In this document: in pieces, positions 1 through 7,292 of the stretch
Layout of the letters: each line of letters opens with the position of its first letter
Position numbering within the stretch: the first letter of the stretch is position 1
Assembly: GCA_030834905.1 (NCBI GenBank)
Contig: JAUQWZ010000003.1
Span: 1-64,000 of the forward strand
Origin: Aggregatilineales bacterium
GTDB taxonomy: Bacteria > Chloroflexota > Anaerolineae > Aggregatilineales > Phototrophicaceae
DNA length: 64,000 bases
Direction of reading: 5' to 3'
The notes under the pieces: generated by a model
Seen by the model: only the letters and a program-made list of their open reading frames with translations
Database searches by the model: none
What the model was told of the DNA's origin: nothing
Position numbers and translations under genes: made by a program

Positions 1-307
1 TCGCCAGCTTGTTAAAGAACCGCTGGTACGCATCGTCAATGCGCCTGCACACATCCTGACACGCCTGCGAGTGCAAACCACGCCACAAGACGAAGCGCTG
101 TGTCTTGCGGAGCTTGAGGACGTGTTTGTTCATCTGGTGCAGCGTGACGTACTTTCCGGCGAGACGGTAGTAGCGTTTCTGGAGCGCGATGAAGTGATTC
201 CAGACCGTAGACGCAACAAACAGCTTGTGCCGCAGCTTCCGATCTTTCTTGTCAGCGCGGTACAGTCTGTACTTGTACATCTTGCGAACGGTGATAGAAT
301 CACTCAT
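1..307 (-). CDS. tnpB: TnpB (IS200/IS605 OrfB) family protein, N-terminal part, cut by window edge
   Basis: Reading the minus strand from the ATG at 307 gives an open frame of about 102 codons to the window edge. It starts MSDSITVRKMYKYRLYRADK and continues with VASTVWNHFIALQKRYY. This basic, Tyr-rich start with a VWN motif followed by helices is the usual N-terminal helix-turn-helix of IS605 OrfB/TnpB proteins, which are RNA-guided nucleases encoded by small transposons. The RuvC-like catalytic part and zinc finger would lie beyond position 1, so it cannot be said whether the gene is intact. A hairpin typical of IS605 ends lies just upstream at 419-438. Confidence 0.8.
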   Translation of the reverse strand, partial: MSDSITVRKMYKYRLYRADKKDRKLRHKLFVASTVWNHFIALQKRYYRLAGKYVTLHQMNKHVLKLRKTQRFVLWRGLHSQACQDVCRRIDDAYQRFFNKLA

Positions 308-418
308 GCTTTCGGCGCTCCATTCGCTGGAGGCGTGGGTAGGTGTTTCCGCATCTGCCCACAACCTCTATTATAGCCAATATTCTCTATCAACACAAGA
401 ACAAACGTGCGCTTTCAT

Positions 419-438
419 CCACGCGCTAAAGCACGAGG
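419..438 (-). repeat. Subterminal hairpin of the IS605-type element
   Basis: On the minus strand, CCTCGTGC and GCGCGTGG pair around a TTTA loop, with one mismatch and one G-U pair. IS200/IS605 ends are recognised as imperfect hairpins rather than inverted repeats, and this one lies about 110 bp upstream of the tnpB start. It could be the left end of this element or the right end of a neighbouring copy. No tnpA gene is visible. Confidence 0.5.
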
Positions 439-546
439 TTTTCCCGCGCCGGAGAGCTATAATAGCAAGAGCATACCATATCTTAAACCGCTTCTCATGA
501 TGAGGCGCTAAACTGTGCGGCATATTGCCTGTAAAGTGAGGTTGAA

Positions 547-1020
547 ATGCCAGAAGTCGGGGAAACCGCGCCGGATTTTCGTCTCCAGAATCAGGATGGC
601 GAATGGGTGAGCCTGAGCGATTTTCGCGGCAGCAAAGTTGTGCTGTTTATCTTCCCGAAGGCGAATACGGGCGGCTGCAACGCGCAGGCATGTGGCTTTC
701 GGGATGAATTTGAAACCTTCAAAGCCGCCAATGCAATCGTGCTGGGCTTGAGCGCCGATGCGCCAGCAGCGCTGAAGCAGTGGCGGACGAGTAAGCGTAT
801 CCCTTACGATCTGCTGTCCGATCCCGACCATCAGGTTTTGCAGCAGTGGGGGGCGTGGCGCAAGCCGCCGCTGAGCCTGCTCAGCTTCCTCGCCATCGAG
901 CGCTCGTACTTTGTGATTGATGAACGGGGAATCGTCATCGACGGCAAGGTGGGCGTCAGCCCCGGCGGCAGCGTGAGCCGCGCGCTGAAAACCCTCAATA
1001 TCAACACCACCGCTGTGTAA
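547..1020 (+). CDS. Peroxiredoxin, BCP/AhpC-TSA family (copy 1)
   Basis: A 157-residue thiol peroxidase that would reduce hydrogen peroxide and organic hydroperoxides in the cytoplasm using thioredoxin. It has the family start (GETAPDFRLQNQDGEWV) and the active-site pattern P-x3-T-x2-C (PKANTGGC), with the peroxidatic cysteine at C44. A second cysteine at C49 gives the C-x4-C pair of bacterioferritin-comigratory-protein type enzymes. GTGAGG just ahead of the ATG supports the start. A close paralogue follows 76 bp downstream. This copy diverges more from the usual motif (GGCNAQAC rather than the common GCTTQAC form) and has a longer C-terminus, so it is probably the specialised copy. Confidence 0.85.
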   Translation: MPEVGETAPDFRLQNQDGEWVSLSDFRGSKVVLFIFPKANTGGCNAQACGFRDEFETFKAANAIVLGLSADAPAALKQWRTSKRIPYDLLSDPDHQVLQQWGAWRKPPLSLLSFLAIERSYFVIDERGIVIDGKVGVSPGGSVSRALKTLNINTTAV

Positions 1021-1096
1021 TCCCGCCGAGGATAGGCTACTATACGCAGCTATCCATATAACATTGGTCAAACGCATACCTTCAGGAGGAATTTTT

Positions 1097-1555
1097 ATGC
1101 CCCAGATTGGCGAGCAAGCCCCCGATTTCAAACTGCAAAATCAGGACGGCGAATGGGTGAGACTGAGCGATTTTCGCGGCAGCAAAGTCGTGCTGTTTTC
1201 GTATCCGCGCGCGGGCACATCGGGCTGCACGACGCAGGCATGTGGCTTCCGTGACGAATTTCCGAAGCTTCAGAAAAGCAGCGTGGTCGTGCTGGGCATC
1301 AGCGACGACCCGCCTGAAGATCAGTTGAAGTGGAAGCGCAAGGAAAACCTGCCTTATGACCTGCTGTGCGACATCGATCACAAGGTGCTGGAAGCGTGGG
1401 GCGCGTGGGGCGAAAAGTCGATGTATGGCAAGAAGTATATGGGCACAATCCGGTCACACTGGGTCATTGATGAAAATGGCGTCGTGCAGGACGTGCAGAT
1501 TGGCGTCAGCCCGGTAGAAAGCGTCGAGAAGGCAGTCGCCGCTGCCGCCGGGTAA
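1097..1555 (+). CDS. bcp: Thioredoxin-dependent peroxiredoxin, BCP family (copy 2)
   Basis: A 152-residue paralogue of the preceding gene. The first 55 residues are nearly identical to it, including QNQDGEWV and SDFRGSKVVLF. The active site reads YPRAGTSGCTTQACGF, with peroxidatic C44 and candidate resolving C49, very close to the family consensus. The start at 1097 is set by AGGAGG seven bases upstream; the frame stays open to 1064 but nothing supports that start. Being adjacent and this similar, the two genes probably arose by tandem duplication. A palindromic repeat at 1591-1614 lies just past the stop and may end the transcript. Confidence 0.9.
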   Translation: MPQIGEQAPDFKLQNQDGEWVRLSDFRGSKVVLFSYPRAGTSGCTTQACGFRDEFPKLQKSSVVVLGISDDPPEDQLKWKRKENLPYDLLCDIDHKVLEAWGAWGEKSMYGKKYMGTIRSHWVIDENGVVQDVQIGVSPVESVEKAVAAAAG

Positions 1556-1590
1556 ACCAACCACCCTCTTCACGCGGTCAACATGTGTCG

Positions 1591-1614
1591 CGGACACGAC
1601 AACCGTCGTGTCCG
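1591..1614. repeat. Family A palindrome (GGACACGAC...GTCGTGTCC)
   Basis: CGGACACGAC and its exact complement surround a 4-base AACC loop. It lies 35 bp past the stop of the second peroxiredoxin, with a CTTCTT run after it, so it could act as a weak terminator. It belongs to the largest intergenic repeat family of the window. Confidence 0.85.
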
Positions 1615-1658
1615 CTTCTTATTCCCCGAAGTGAACACCACCATGCAGCGTCCCTACC

Positions 1659-2354
1659 TTATGCTTCCTGCGCCGCCCGCACTGCCCCCGCCGCCGGACT
1701 CCAGGCAAACCAGCGCGGGAAGGCGCGCACGTGGCGCGGTATGCCCTCGACCAGAACCCTTGAATCGCGGATGGCATCCTGATAGCTGATTCGCCCCAGC
1801 CACAGCTTAAAGAAAGTCGCCAGGTCAGCCGTCACCAGCACATTCAGCTCGTAACCCGGATCGGTCAGACAGAGCGTGACATCGTCGGGAGTCAGCACCA
1901 GCCAGTAGCTGCCGGTTTCCGCGCCATAGAAGTCAAACTGCACCACCACCCGGTCGTCGGCGAGTTGATCCCGATTGACGCGCTGGTGCATCCACCATAA
2001 CAGCAGCAGCGGGTCGAGTTCCTGCGGCGTCGGATCGCCAAACGCCCATGCCGCGCCCCAATCGAGCAGCCCATTGACGACATCCCGCAGCGCGAACCCG
2101 GCTTCTGTCAGATGATATTCGGTCGTCTGGCGACCCGAACGATGGTTTCGCTTCTGGATCACGCCGCCATCCTGAAGCTGACGCAGCCGCTTCGCCAGCA
2201 GCGCCCGCGAGATTCCCGGCAAGCCGCGCTCCAGTTCGTTGAAGTGGGTCGTGCCGGTGATCATGTCCCGAACGATCAGCAGCGTCCAGCGATCCCCAAG
2301 AATTTCCAGCGCCTTAGCCATCGGGCAGTATTGACCATAAGCTGACATCGACAT
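1659..2354 (-). CDS. HxlR-family transcriptional regulator with C-terminal SCP2-like domain
   Basis: The protein opens with the HxlR signature CPMAKALEILGDRWTLLIV. A winged helix-turn-helix follows (HFNELERGLPGISRALLAKR, then QDGGVIQKR and a YHLTEAG wing), taking up about residues 5-110. The remaining 110 residues (VTLCLTDPGYELNVLVTADLA onward) resemble the small sterol-carrier-like ligand domain found behind some HxlR domains, suggesting a bound hydrophobic effector. An open frame extends to 2435, but a GAGAGG site supports a start at 2354 or 2348. The gene is divergent from a methyltransferase gene 112 bp away and is the obvious candidate to control it. Confidence 0.85.
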   Translation of the reverse strand: MSMSAYGQYCPMAKALEILGDRWTLLIVRDMITGTTHFNELERGLPGISRALLAKRLRQLQDGGVIQKRNHRSGRQTTEYHLTEAGFALRDVVNGLLDWGAAWAFGDPTPQELDPLLLLWWMHQRVNRDQLADDRVVVQFDFYGAETGSYWLVLTPDDVTLCLTDPGYELNVLVTADLATFFKLWLGRISYQDAIRDSRVLVEGIPRHVRAFPRWFAWSPAAGAVRAAQEA

Positions 2355-2466
2355 TCGCCTCTCACAAGCAGCCGGGCGGTTTATTTTCTGAACTGGTCGC
2401 TCAACCATTCCCAGTATACGGTGTTTTGGAACCAACAGCCGAGTTGGAAAAAATGGGAGGTGGGCT

Positions 2467-3267
2467 ATGGCAGTAATCGACCGGGGGCAGGTGAACCGGC
2501 GTGCCGCTGAAATCTACGACGAGTTTTTCGTTCCGGCGCTGTTTTTGGAATGGGCAGATCGGGTTGTAACCGCGGCGGATATTCAGCCGGGTGACCGCGT
2601 CCTCGACGTTGCCTGCGGTACCGGCGTGCTCACCCGCGCCGCTGCCGAGCGCGCTGGCGAAAGCGGCTCAGTCGTTGGGCTGGATATTAATGATGGTATG
2701 CTCGCCGTAGCTGCCAGCAAAGCGCCGTCCCTGGATTGGCAGTCAGGTCGGGCGGAGGCGCTGCCGTTTGATGACGACAGCTTCGATGCGGTCGTCTGCC
2801 AGTTCGGGCTGATGTTCTTTGAAGATCGCCGCGCCGCCCTTCAGGAGATGTACCGCGTCCTGCGCCCCGGCGGGCATCTGGCGGTCGCCGTCTGGGATTC
2901 GCTCGATCATACGCCGGGATACGCGGCGATGGTCGATCTGCTCCAGCGTCTTTTTGGCGAGCAAGCCGCGAATGGAGTGCGCGCACCGTTCAGTCTGGGG
3001 GATGTCGCCGCGCTTCAGGCACTTTTCAGCGACGCGGGTATCCCTCACGCGCAGATCACAACGCATGTTGGATCCGCCCGGTTTGCATCAATTGAAGCCT
3101 GGGTTTATACCGACATCAAAGGATGGGTGCTGGCGGACAAGCTCGACGACGAACAGTACCAGCGCTTACTGGCGGAATCGCAGCACGCCCTGTCGCCCTT
3201 CCTGACCGCCGATGGGGAAGTTATCTTCGCTTCGCCCGCGCATATCGTCGCTGCCGTGAAGGAATGA
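2467..3267 (+). CDS. Class I SAM-dependent methyltransferase (UbiE/Methyltransf_11 type)
   Basis: A 266-residue methyltransferase. SAM-binding motif I is VLDVACGTG (about residues 45-53), the acidic motif II is in VVGLDINDGML, and motif III lies in SFDAVVCQFGLMFFEDR. The strand LRPGGHLAVAVWDS is typical of the UbiE/Methyltransf_11 group. The substrate cannot be told; the length and C-terminus fit small-molecule or quinone-like acceptors. The ATG follows GGAGGTGGGCT, a strong ribosome site. It is transcribed away from the HxlR regulator and shares a 112-bp promoter region with it. Confidence 0.85.
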   Translation: MAVIDRGQVNRRAAEIYDEFFVPALFLEWADRVVTAADIQPGDRVLDVACGTGVLTRAAAERAGESGSVVGLDINDGMLAVAASKAPSLDWQSGRAEALPFDDDSFDAVVCQFGLMFFEDRRAALQEMYRVLRPGGHLAVAVWDSLDHTPGYAAMVDLLQRLFGEQAANGVRAPFSLGDVAALQALFSDAGIPHAQITTHVGSARFASIEAWVYTDIKGWVLADKLDDEQYQRLLAESQHALSPFLTADGEVIFASPAHIVAAVKE

Positions 3268-3289
3268 GGGCGAATACTGCATATTTTTC

Positions 3290-4834
3290 TCACCCCACTG
3301 CCGATGCCAGCGCTCCGCAGGCGGGACAGCCGCCGCCGGGTCGAATAATCGCGTAGCCGCCGGATGGGTCTTCGCCCCAGAACGGAAAGTCCACATTCCA
3401 GACGATCAGCAGCGACACGCGCCCGCTTTGTCGCGCCATTCGCGCCGCGTCGCCAAGCCACTGGGCGTGCTGCTGCGCCGACGTATTCGCTGCCCAGCCG
3501 AACGCTGACGGCAGCCCGCCGTAGCCTTCAGGCGAGAGATAGCCAAGTTCGGTGAAGCAGATCGGCTCGCTGCCAAAGGCTGCCACCGTCCGGTTGATCA
3601 TGCCGCCGAGATAGCGCGTCGGGTACTCGCTGCGCGGATCGCCGCTGTTCTGCGCGGGCGGCACGATGCCTTCGTTGTAGTGGATGCCAACGCAGTCCAT
3701 ATATTGCGCCGCGCCCGCCCCCGCCATCTGCTGCATGAATACGTCATCGTTGCAGCCGCCGGAACCGCAGCCCGCCGCGCCAAAGAAACCGGTCGGGGCG
3801 GGCGCGCCGCTGATAACCATCACGTTCGGGTTGCGCGACTTGATGGCGTTGTAGGCGCTTTGCAGCAGCCGGGTGTAGTTGGCACCGTTGATCTGTCCGG
3901 CGTTCCATTCGCGGTCGATGTTCGGCTCGTTCCACACTTCAATCGCGTCAATGCCGAGCGCCGCGGCTTCGCCGACAAACTGGCTGTAGGCGGCGATATA
4001 GCCGTCAAAATCGCCCATCTGCGCCGGATGCCCGACGATGCTCACCAGCAGGCGAAAGCCGTTGGCGCGGGCGCTGTTCAGCATCCCGGCGATACCGGCA
4101 GTGCCTTCGCCAACGCTGTAGCGGTACTGCATCTTCACCCAGGTCATACCCGCGCTGCGGGCGGTGGCGACCGTGTTGGCGTTGAGATCCAGCACATGAC
4201 CGCCAAGCGCGAACCCACCGGCAGACTGCCCGCCGCCGACAATCACATTCGGCGGGGCGGTCGGGCTGATCCAGGTTACCGGCAGCCTGAGCACATCGGC
4301 GGTGGTTTGCACGAACTGGGCAAATACCCAGCCGGTCAAGCCGTCGATGGTTTCGGCTTGATAGTATTGGCTGTTATCGGTGCGGGCGATGACATTAAGC
4401 GGCGTCCCGTCGTCGAGCGTGACAATGATGTCGTAGCTGTTGCCGGGTCCCCGGCGCAGGTTCAAGCCCTGGGCGTTGTTGACCACGGCGTTGCCCGCCG
4501 GAGTCGCCGTTGGCGTGGGCGTGTCGGTGCTGGATGGCGTGTAGGTCGGCGTGTGTGAGGGCGTCTGCGTTTGCGTCGGTGAAGCGGTCGCTGTCGGCGT
4601 GTCGGTCGGAGTCGGGGTGCTGGTGTCGGTTGGGGTTTCCGTGGGAGTTTCCGTCGGCGTCTCGGTATGGGTCGGCGTCATCGTCGGCGTGTCGCTGGGC
4701 GTGGGGGACGCGGTGAACGTCTCTGACGGCGTGATGCTCGGCAGCGACATCAGCGTTGGCACAACGACCACGCGCTCCGGGCTGCACGCGCCGATCAGCG
4801 CCGCGCAAAGCATGAAGATCAGTGTTTTCCGCAT
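3290..4834 (-). CDS. Thr/Pro-linker lipoprotein with SH3b and clan-A glycosidase-like domain
   Basis: A 514-residue exported protein. It has a lipoprotein signal (LIGAC, lipidated C17), a low-complexity Thr/Pro/Ser linker (about residues 30-112), a bacterial SH3 domain (about 115-178, LNLRRGPGNSYD), and a TIM-barrel-like domain (about 205-514). The barrel has the paired glutamates of retaining clan GH-A enzymes: IEVWNEPN (E303, acid/base) and CFTELGY (E429, nucleophile). It probably acts on an extracellular glycan at the cell surface; the substrate is unknown. The frame stays open to 4888, but the signal peptide begins at the Met at 4834. Its N-terminus (VVVVPTL) resembles the lipoprotein at 46552-47688. 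Confidence 0.8.
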   Translation of the reverse strand: MRKTLIFMLCAALIGACSPERVVVVPTLMSLPSITPSETFTASPTPSDTPTMTPTHTETPTETPTETPTDTSTPTPTDTPTATASPTQTQTPSHTPTYTPSSTDTPTPTATPAGNAVVNNAQGLNLRRGPGNSYDIIVTLDDGTPLNVIARTDNSQYYQAETIDGLTGWVFAQFVQTTADVLRLPVTWISPTAPPNVIVGGGQSAGGFALGGHVLDLNANTVATARSAGMTWVKMQYRYSVGEGTAGIAGMLNSARANGFRLLVSIVGHPAQMGDFDGYIAAYSQFVGEAAALGIDAIEVWNEPNIDREWNAGQINGANYTRLLQSAYNAIKSRNPNVMVISGAPAPTGFFGAAGCGSGGCNDDVFMQQMAGAGAAQYMDCVGIHYNEGIVPPAQNSGDPRSEYPTRYLGGMINRTVAAFGSEPICFTELGYLSPEGYGGLPSAFGWAANTSAQQHAQWLGDAARMARQSGRVSLLIVWNVDFPFWGEDPSGGYAIIRPGGGCPACGALASAVG

Positions 4835-4879
4835 GGCTGCTTCCCGCCCTTTGTGGTGAACCAGGCAAAACGACTGTTG

Positions 4880-4905
4880 CAGGGACACGACACCACCGTG
4901 TCTGC
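4880..4905. repeat. Degenerate family A palindrome
   Basis: AGGGACACGAC followed by CACCGTGTCTG. The right arm has lost part of the match to the left arm. It lies in the 104-bp gap between two minus-strand genes, upstream of the glycosidase-like lipoprotein. Confidence 0.6.
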
Positions 4906-4938
4906 TTTCGCTTTAGCCTGATCACCTTAAACGCTGCT

Positions 4939-5643
4939 TTACTCGTAAAACTCCGGCGCTTTTTTGAGTGTTTCCCACTGCCCATTGTCATGACCGAAAA
5001 TCACCAGCCCGATATGCTCGCGCTCGACTAGATCAAGCAGCTTAATCGTGCTGGCGCGGATCGCTTCGGCGTCCGGATTACTGCCGTCGTCCTGCTCGTC
5101 ACGGGTAAAGCCCGCGCCGAAAGGGACAGCGTCAATCGGCAGTAAAACCGTCCCCGTTTTGGGCAGCCGCGCCAGTACTGATTGATGTCCCGGCACATGC
5201 CCACTCGTCTCAATCAGTTCCAGCCCCGGCAGCAGTTCGGTGTCCCCGTCTACCAGCCGAATGCGCTCCATCGGCTGATCCCATTGGGGGCGAACGGCAG
5301 CAAAACGCGGGTTGCTCGCCGCATCCAGATGATGCGCGCGCTGAACAACATATTGCGCCCTGGTAAATGCCGCGTGTCTTCCGGCATGATCGAGATCATA
5401 ATGCGTCGAAATGACGGTATCAATATCGTCCGGTTTTAAGCCAATGCTCGCCAACTGCTCGATAACGTCCCGCCCATTCTCGAAGTCCGCTTCTTCTTCA
5501 GGCATAACCTCCGGTAGACCAGTGTCAATCAGAATATTCCTGCCGTCATCCGTTTGCGCCAGATAGCACACAATCGGAATCTGGTATTCCGGCATCGATC
5601 CCACCTGCATCAGATAAAGACGCTTTATGGCAGTCTGGCTCAT
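4939..5643 (-). CDS. Metallo-beta-lactamase-fold hydrolase, AHL-lactonase-like
   Basis: A 234-residue MBL-fold protein. The metal motif reads STHYDLDHAG, i.e. H-x-D-x-D-H instead of the classic H-x-H-x-D-H. Further ligands appear in ETSGHVPGHQS (His) and LLPIDAV (Asp), and the C-terminal His is in VIFGHDN. Opening with a short substrate loop followed by NILIDTGLP fits the N-acyl-homoserine-lactonase branch, but the activity (lactone or other ester hydrolysis) is inferred. The start at 5643 follows GAGGGGG; the longer open frame to 5790 overlaps iolC and is rejected. The stop codon of iolC lies 46 bp upstream on the same strand, so the two may be co-transcribed. Confidence 0.8.
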   Translation of the reverse strand: MSQTAIKRLYLMQVGSMPEYQIPIVCYLAQTDDGRNILIDTGLPEVMPEEEADFENGRDVIEQLASIGLKPDDIDTVISTHYDLDHAGRHAAFTRAQYVVQRAHHLDAASNPRFAAVRPQWDQPMERIRLVDGDTELLPGLELIETSGHVPGHQSVLARLPKTGTVLLPIDAVPFGAGFTRDEQDDGSNPDAEAIRASTIKLLDLVEREHIGLVIFGHDNGQWETLKKAPEFYE

Positions 5644-5689
5644 AACCCCCTCCTCGTATATGATCCATGCGCCTGTGCGCCAAAACTTT

Positions 5690-6646
5690 TCAGAATCCGC
5701 CCTGCGACTCGACCAGCGCCAGCGCTTCGTCCAGTATTGGCATATCGTTGGCGCAGCCCTGCCGCGTGACGACAATCGCGCCGGTGGCATTGCCCATCCG
5801 CGCCGCCTTGTGCCAGTCCCAGCCGTTCAGATGACCGTAGATGAAGCCGCTGGCGAAGGCGTCGCCCGCGCCGAGTGTATTGAGCACCTTGATTTTGAAG
5901 GCGCTGGCGTGGTAGACCGCCCCGTCTTTGGTATAAACGCTGGAACCGTCGCCACCGCGCTTGTAGACCACCGCTTTGCGCACGCCTTGCAGCAGCCGTT
6001 CGACGGCAGCTTCGCCTGTTTCTGCCCCGGCAGCGGCTTTCACTTCGTCCTCGGTGCCGATGGCGATATCCACCATTGGCAGTGTCGCCCGGGTGGTGAT
6101 GCCATAGGCGCGCGCGTCATGCCACTGTGTCGGTCGGTAATCGAGATCGAGCACCACTTCCGTTCCAACGTCGCTCGCCCATTCGGCGGCATACTGGGTC
6201 GCGCTGCGGCTCGGCTCTTTCGACAGCCCGGTTCCGCTGATGAGCAGCAGCCGCGCTTCGGGAATAGGCGACGCCAGCACGTCGTCAATGGTCAGTTCGA
6301 TGTCGGCGCAGTTATCCCGGTAGTAGACCAGCGGGAACTTGTCCGGCGGCTCGATGCCGAGCAGCACCGCGCTGGTGATATGTCCCGGCTTGGTGACCGT
6401 AAAGGTCGTATCGACGCCTTCGCCGCGCAGAAAATGGAGAATGAACTGACCGACCGGGTCTGCGCCGACGCCGGTAAGCAGGGTCGATTTCAGCCCCAGC
6501 CGCCGCGTGCCAACCGAGATGTTGGTCGGGCAGCCGCCCACCAGCGCCGCGAAATTGGTGATGGTTTCAAACGGCGCGCCGATGTCATTTGAATACAGGT
6601 CAATTGAGCTGCGCCCCATGCACAGCAGGTCATAACTGCGAGCCAT
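5690..6646 (-). CDS. iolC: 5-dehydro-2-deoxygluconokinase (PfkB/ribokinase family)
   Basis: A 318-residue PfkB kinase. It has the N-terminal signature (LLCMGRSSIDLYSN), the substrate loop VGGCPTNISVGTRRLG and the C-terminal catalytic signature LNTLGAGDAFASGF with the base Asp. The GRSSIDLY and GGCPTNI motifs are typical of IolC, which phosphorylates 2-deoxy-5-keto-D-gluconate in myo-inositol breakdown. The start is taken at the Met at 6646 (MARSYDLLC); the frame is open to 6694 without support. Other inositol genes (iolB, a TIM-barrel epimerase) are 24 kb away, so the pathway is scattered. A related sugar kinase of the same family cannot be fully excluded. Confidence 0.8.
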   Translation of the reverse strand: MARSYDLLCMGRSSIDLYSNDIGAPFETITNFAALVGGCPTNISVGTRRLGLKSTLLTGVGADPVGQFILHFLRGEGVDTTFTVTKPGHITSAVLLGIEPPDKFPLVYYRDNCADIELTIDDVLASPIPEARLLLISGTGLSKEPSRSATQYAAEWASDVGTEVVLDLDYRPTQWHDARAYGITTRATLPMVDIAIGTEDEVKAAAGAETGEAAVERLLQGVRKAVVYKRGGDGSSVYTKDGAVYHASAFKIKVLNTLGAGDAFASGFIYGHLNGWDWHKAARMGNATGAIVVTRQGCANDMPILDEALALVESQGGF

Positions 6647-6725
6647 GATCAGCGTCCTTTGTAAAGCAGCCAAAACATCGTCCCATTGTAGCACCCGCCG
6701 GGCGAATACGGCACACGACCAAATG

Positions 6726-6753
6726 TTGAAATTATTAAATATCAGATTACAAT
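6726..6753 (+). promoter_or_regulatory. Sigma-70-type promoter for the 97-residue disordered protein
   Basis: TTGAAA (6726-6731), a 16-base AT-rich spacer and TACAAT (6748-6753). It lies about 75 bp ahead of the start codon and is the most AT-rich stretch in this intergenic region. It is one of the cleaner promoter matches in the window. Confidence 0.6.
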
Positions 6754-6829
6754 AGATGAGTGTCGATGATCCATTTCGACGCCGGCGCAGACGACGATCA
6801 CGTCTTCAGGTTTTATAGGGAGAATGATG

Positions 6830-7117
6830 ATGGCGACTAAAAAAGATACACAATCGACTCAGAAGAAAGCGCCCAGCAGCCAAAGTCCATCCAGCGCTGG
6901 TCAGGGCGGGACACGGCGGGCGCAGATCATGAAGGACGAAGGCGTGCTGCCCGGCGATAAAGCGCGCGCGGCAGATGAACGCGGCAAGAGGGACGATGAA
7001 GATGCGCTCGACAGCGGATCGACCATCGTCGGCAGCAGCGGTACGACCTCGCGCGCCTCTAAAGGCTCCGGCGGCGTCGGGCAGTCGAAAAAGGGCAGTA
7101 AGCCCAAGGGCGGCTAA
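6830..7117 (+). CDS. Small hydrophilic, disordered protein of unknown function
   Basis: About 95 residues with no hydrophobic segment, rich in Ser, Gly, Lys and Asp. It opens with KKDTQSTQKKAPSSQS and ends in a Gly/Lys/Ser tail (SKKGSKPKGG). The middle (TRRAQIMKDEGVLPGDKARA) is the only part with helix potential. Three consecutive in-frame ATGs occur at 6824, 6827 and 6830; AGGGAG at 6817-6822 best fits the last. I do not recognise the family. Its composition resembles hydrophilin-like or stress-induced proteins, but that is only a resemblance. It has its own strong-looking promoter, and a family B palindrome follows the stop. Confidence 0.65.
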   Translation: MATKKDTQSTQKKAPSSQSPSSAGQGGTRRAQIMKDEGVLPGDKARAADERGKRDDEDALDSGSTIVGSSGTTSRASKGSGGVGQSKKGSKPKGG

Positions 7118-7172
7118 GACGGGCGAACAACTGCCAGCGTTCTATCACGGACGGTTCAAAGCAAATTGGTCA

Positions 7173-7198
7173 TAGGGGCGGGTCGGTGACTCGTCCTT
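7173..7198. repeat. Family B palindrome (GGGGCG-GTCG...CGACTCGCC type)
   Basis: AGGGGCGGGTC, a 2-base loop and GACTCGTCCTT. It is a slightly decayed copy of the GGGGCGAGTC/GACTCGCCC repeat seen better preserved at 22229. It lies between the disordered protein and the glycosyltransferase. Confidence 0.7.
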
Positions 7199-7292
7199 AT
7201 GGGTCTGCGCGTTTCGCCTCTATCATCTCTCCCCATCGCTTATTACAATACGATGACTTGTTCATCGCCAGCAGCTAAAGCCAATCGCCCAC

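Noticed and set aside
4551..4859. A plus-strand frame of Val/Gly/Ser repeats (GVSVGVSVG)
   Set aside because: It is the antisense of the Thr/Pro linker DNA of the lipoprotein gene; the repetition comes from the linker codons.
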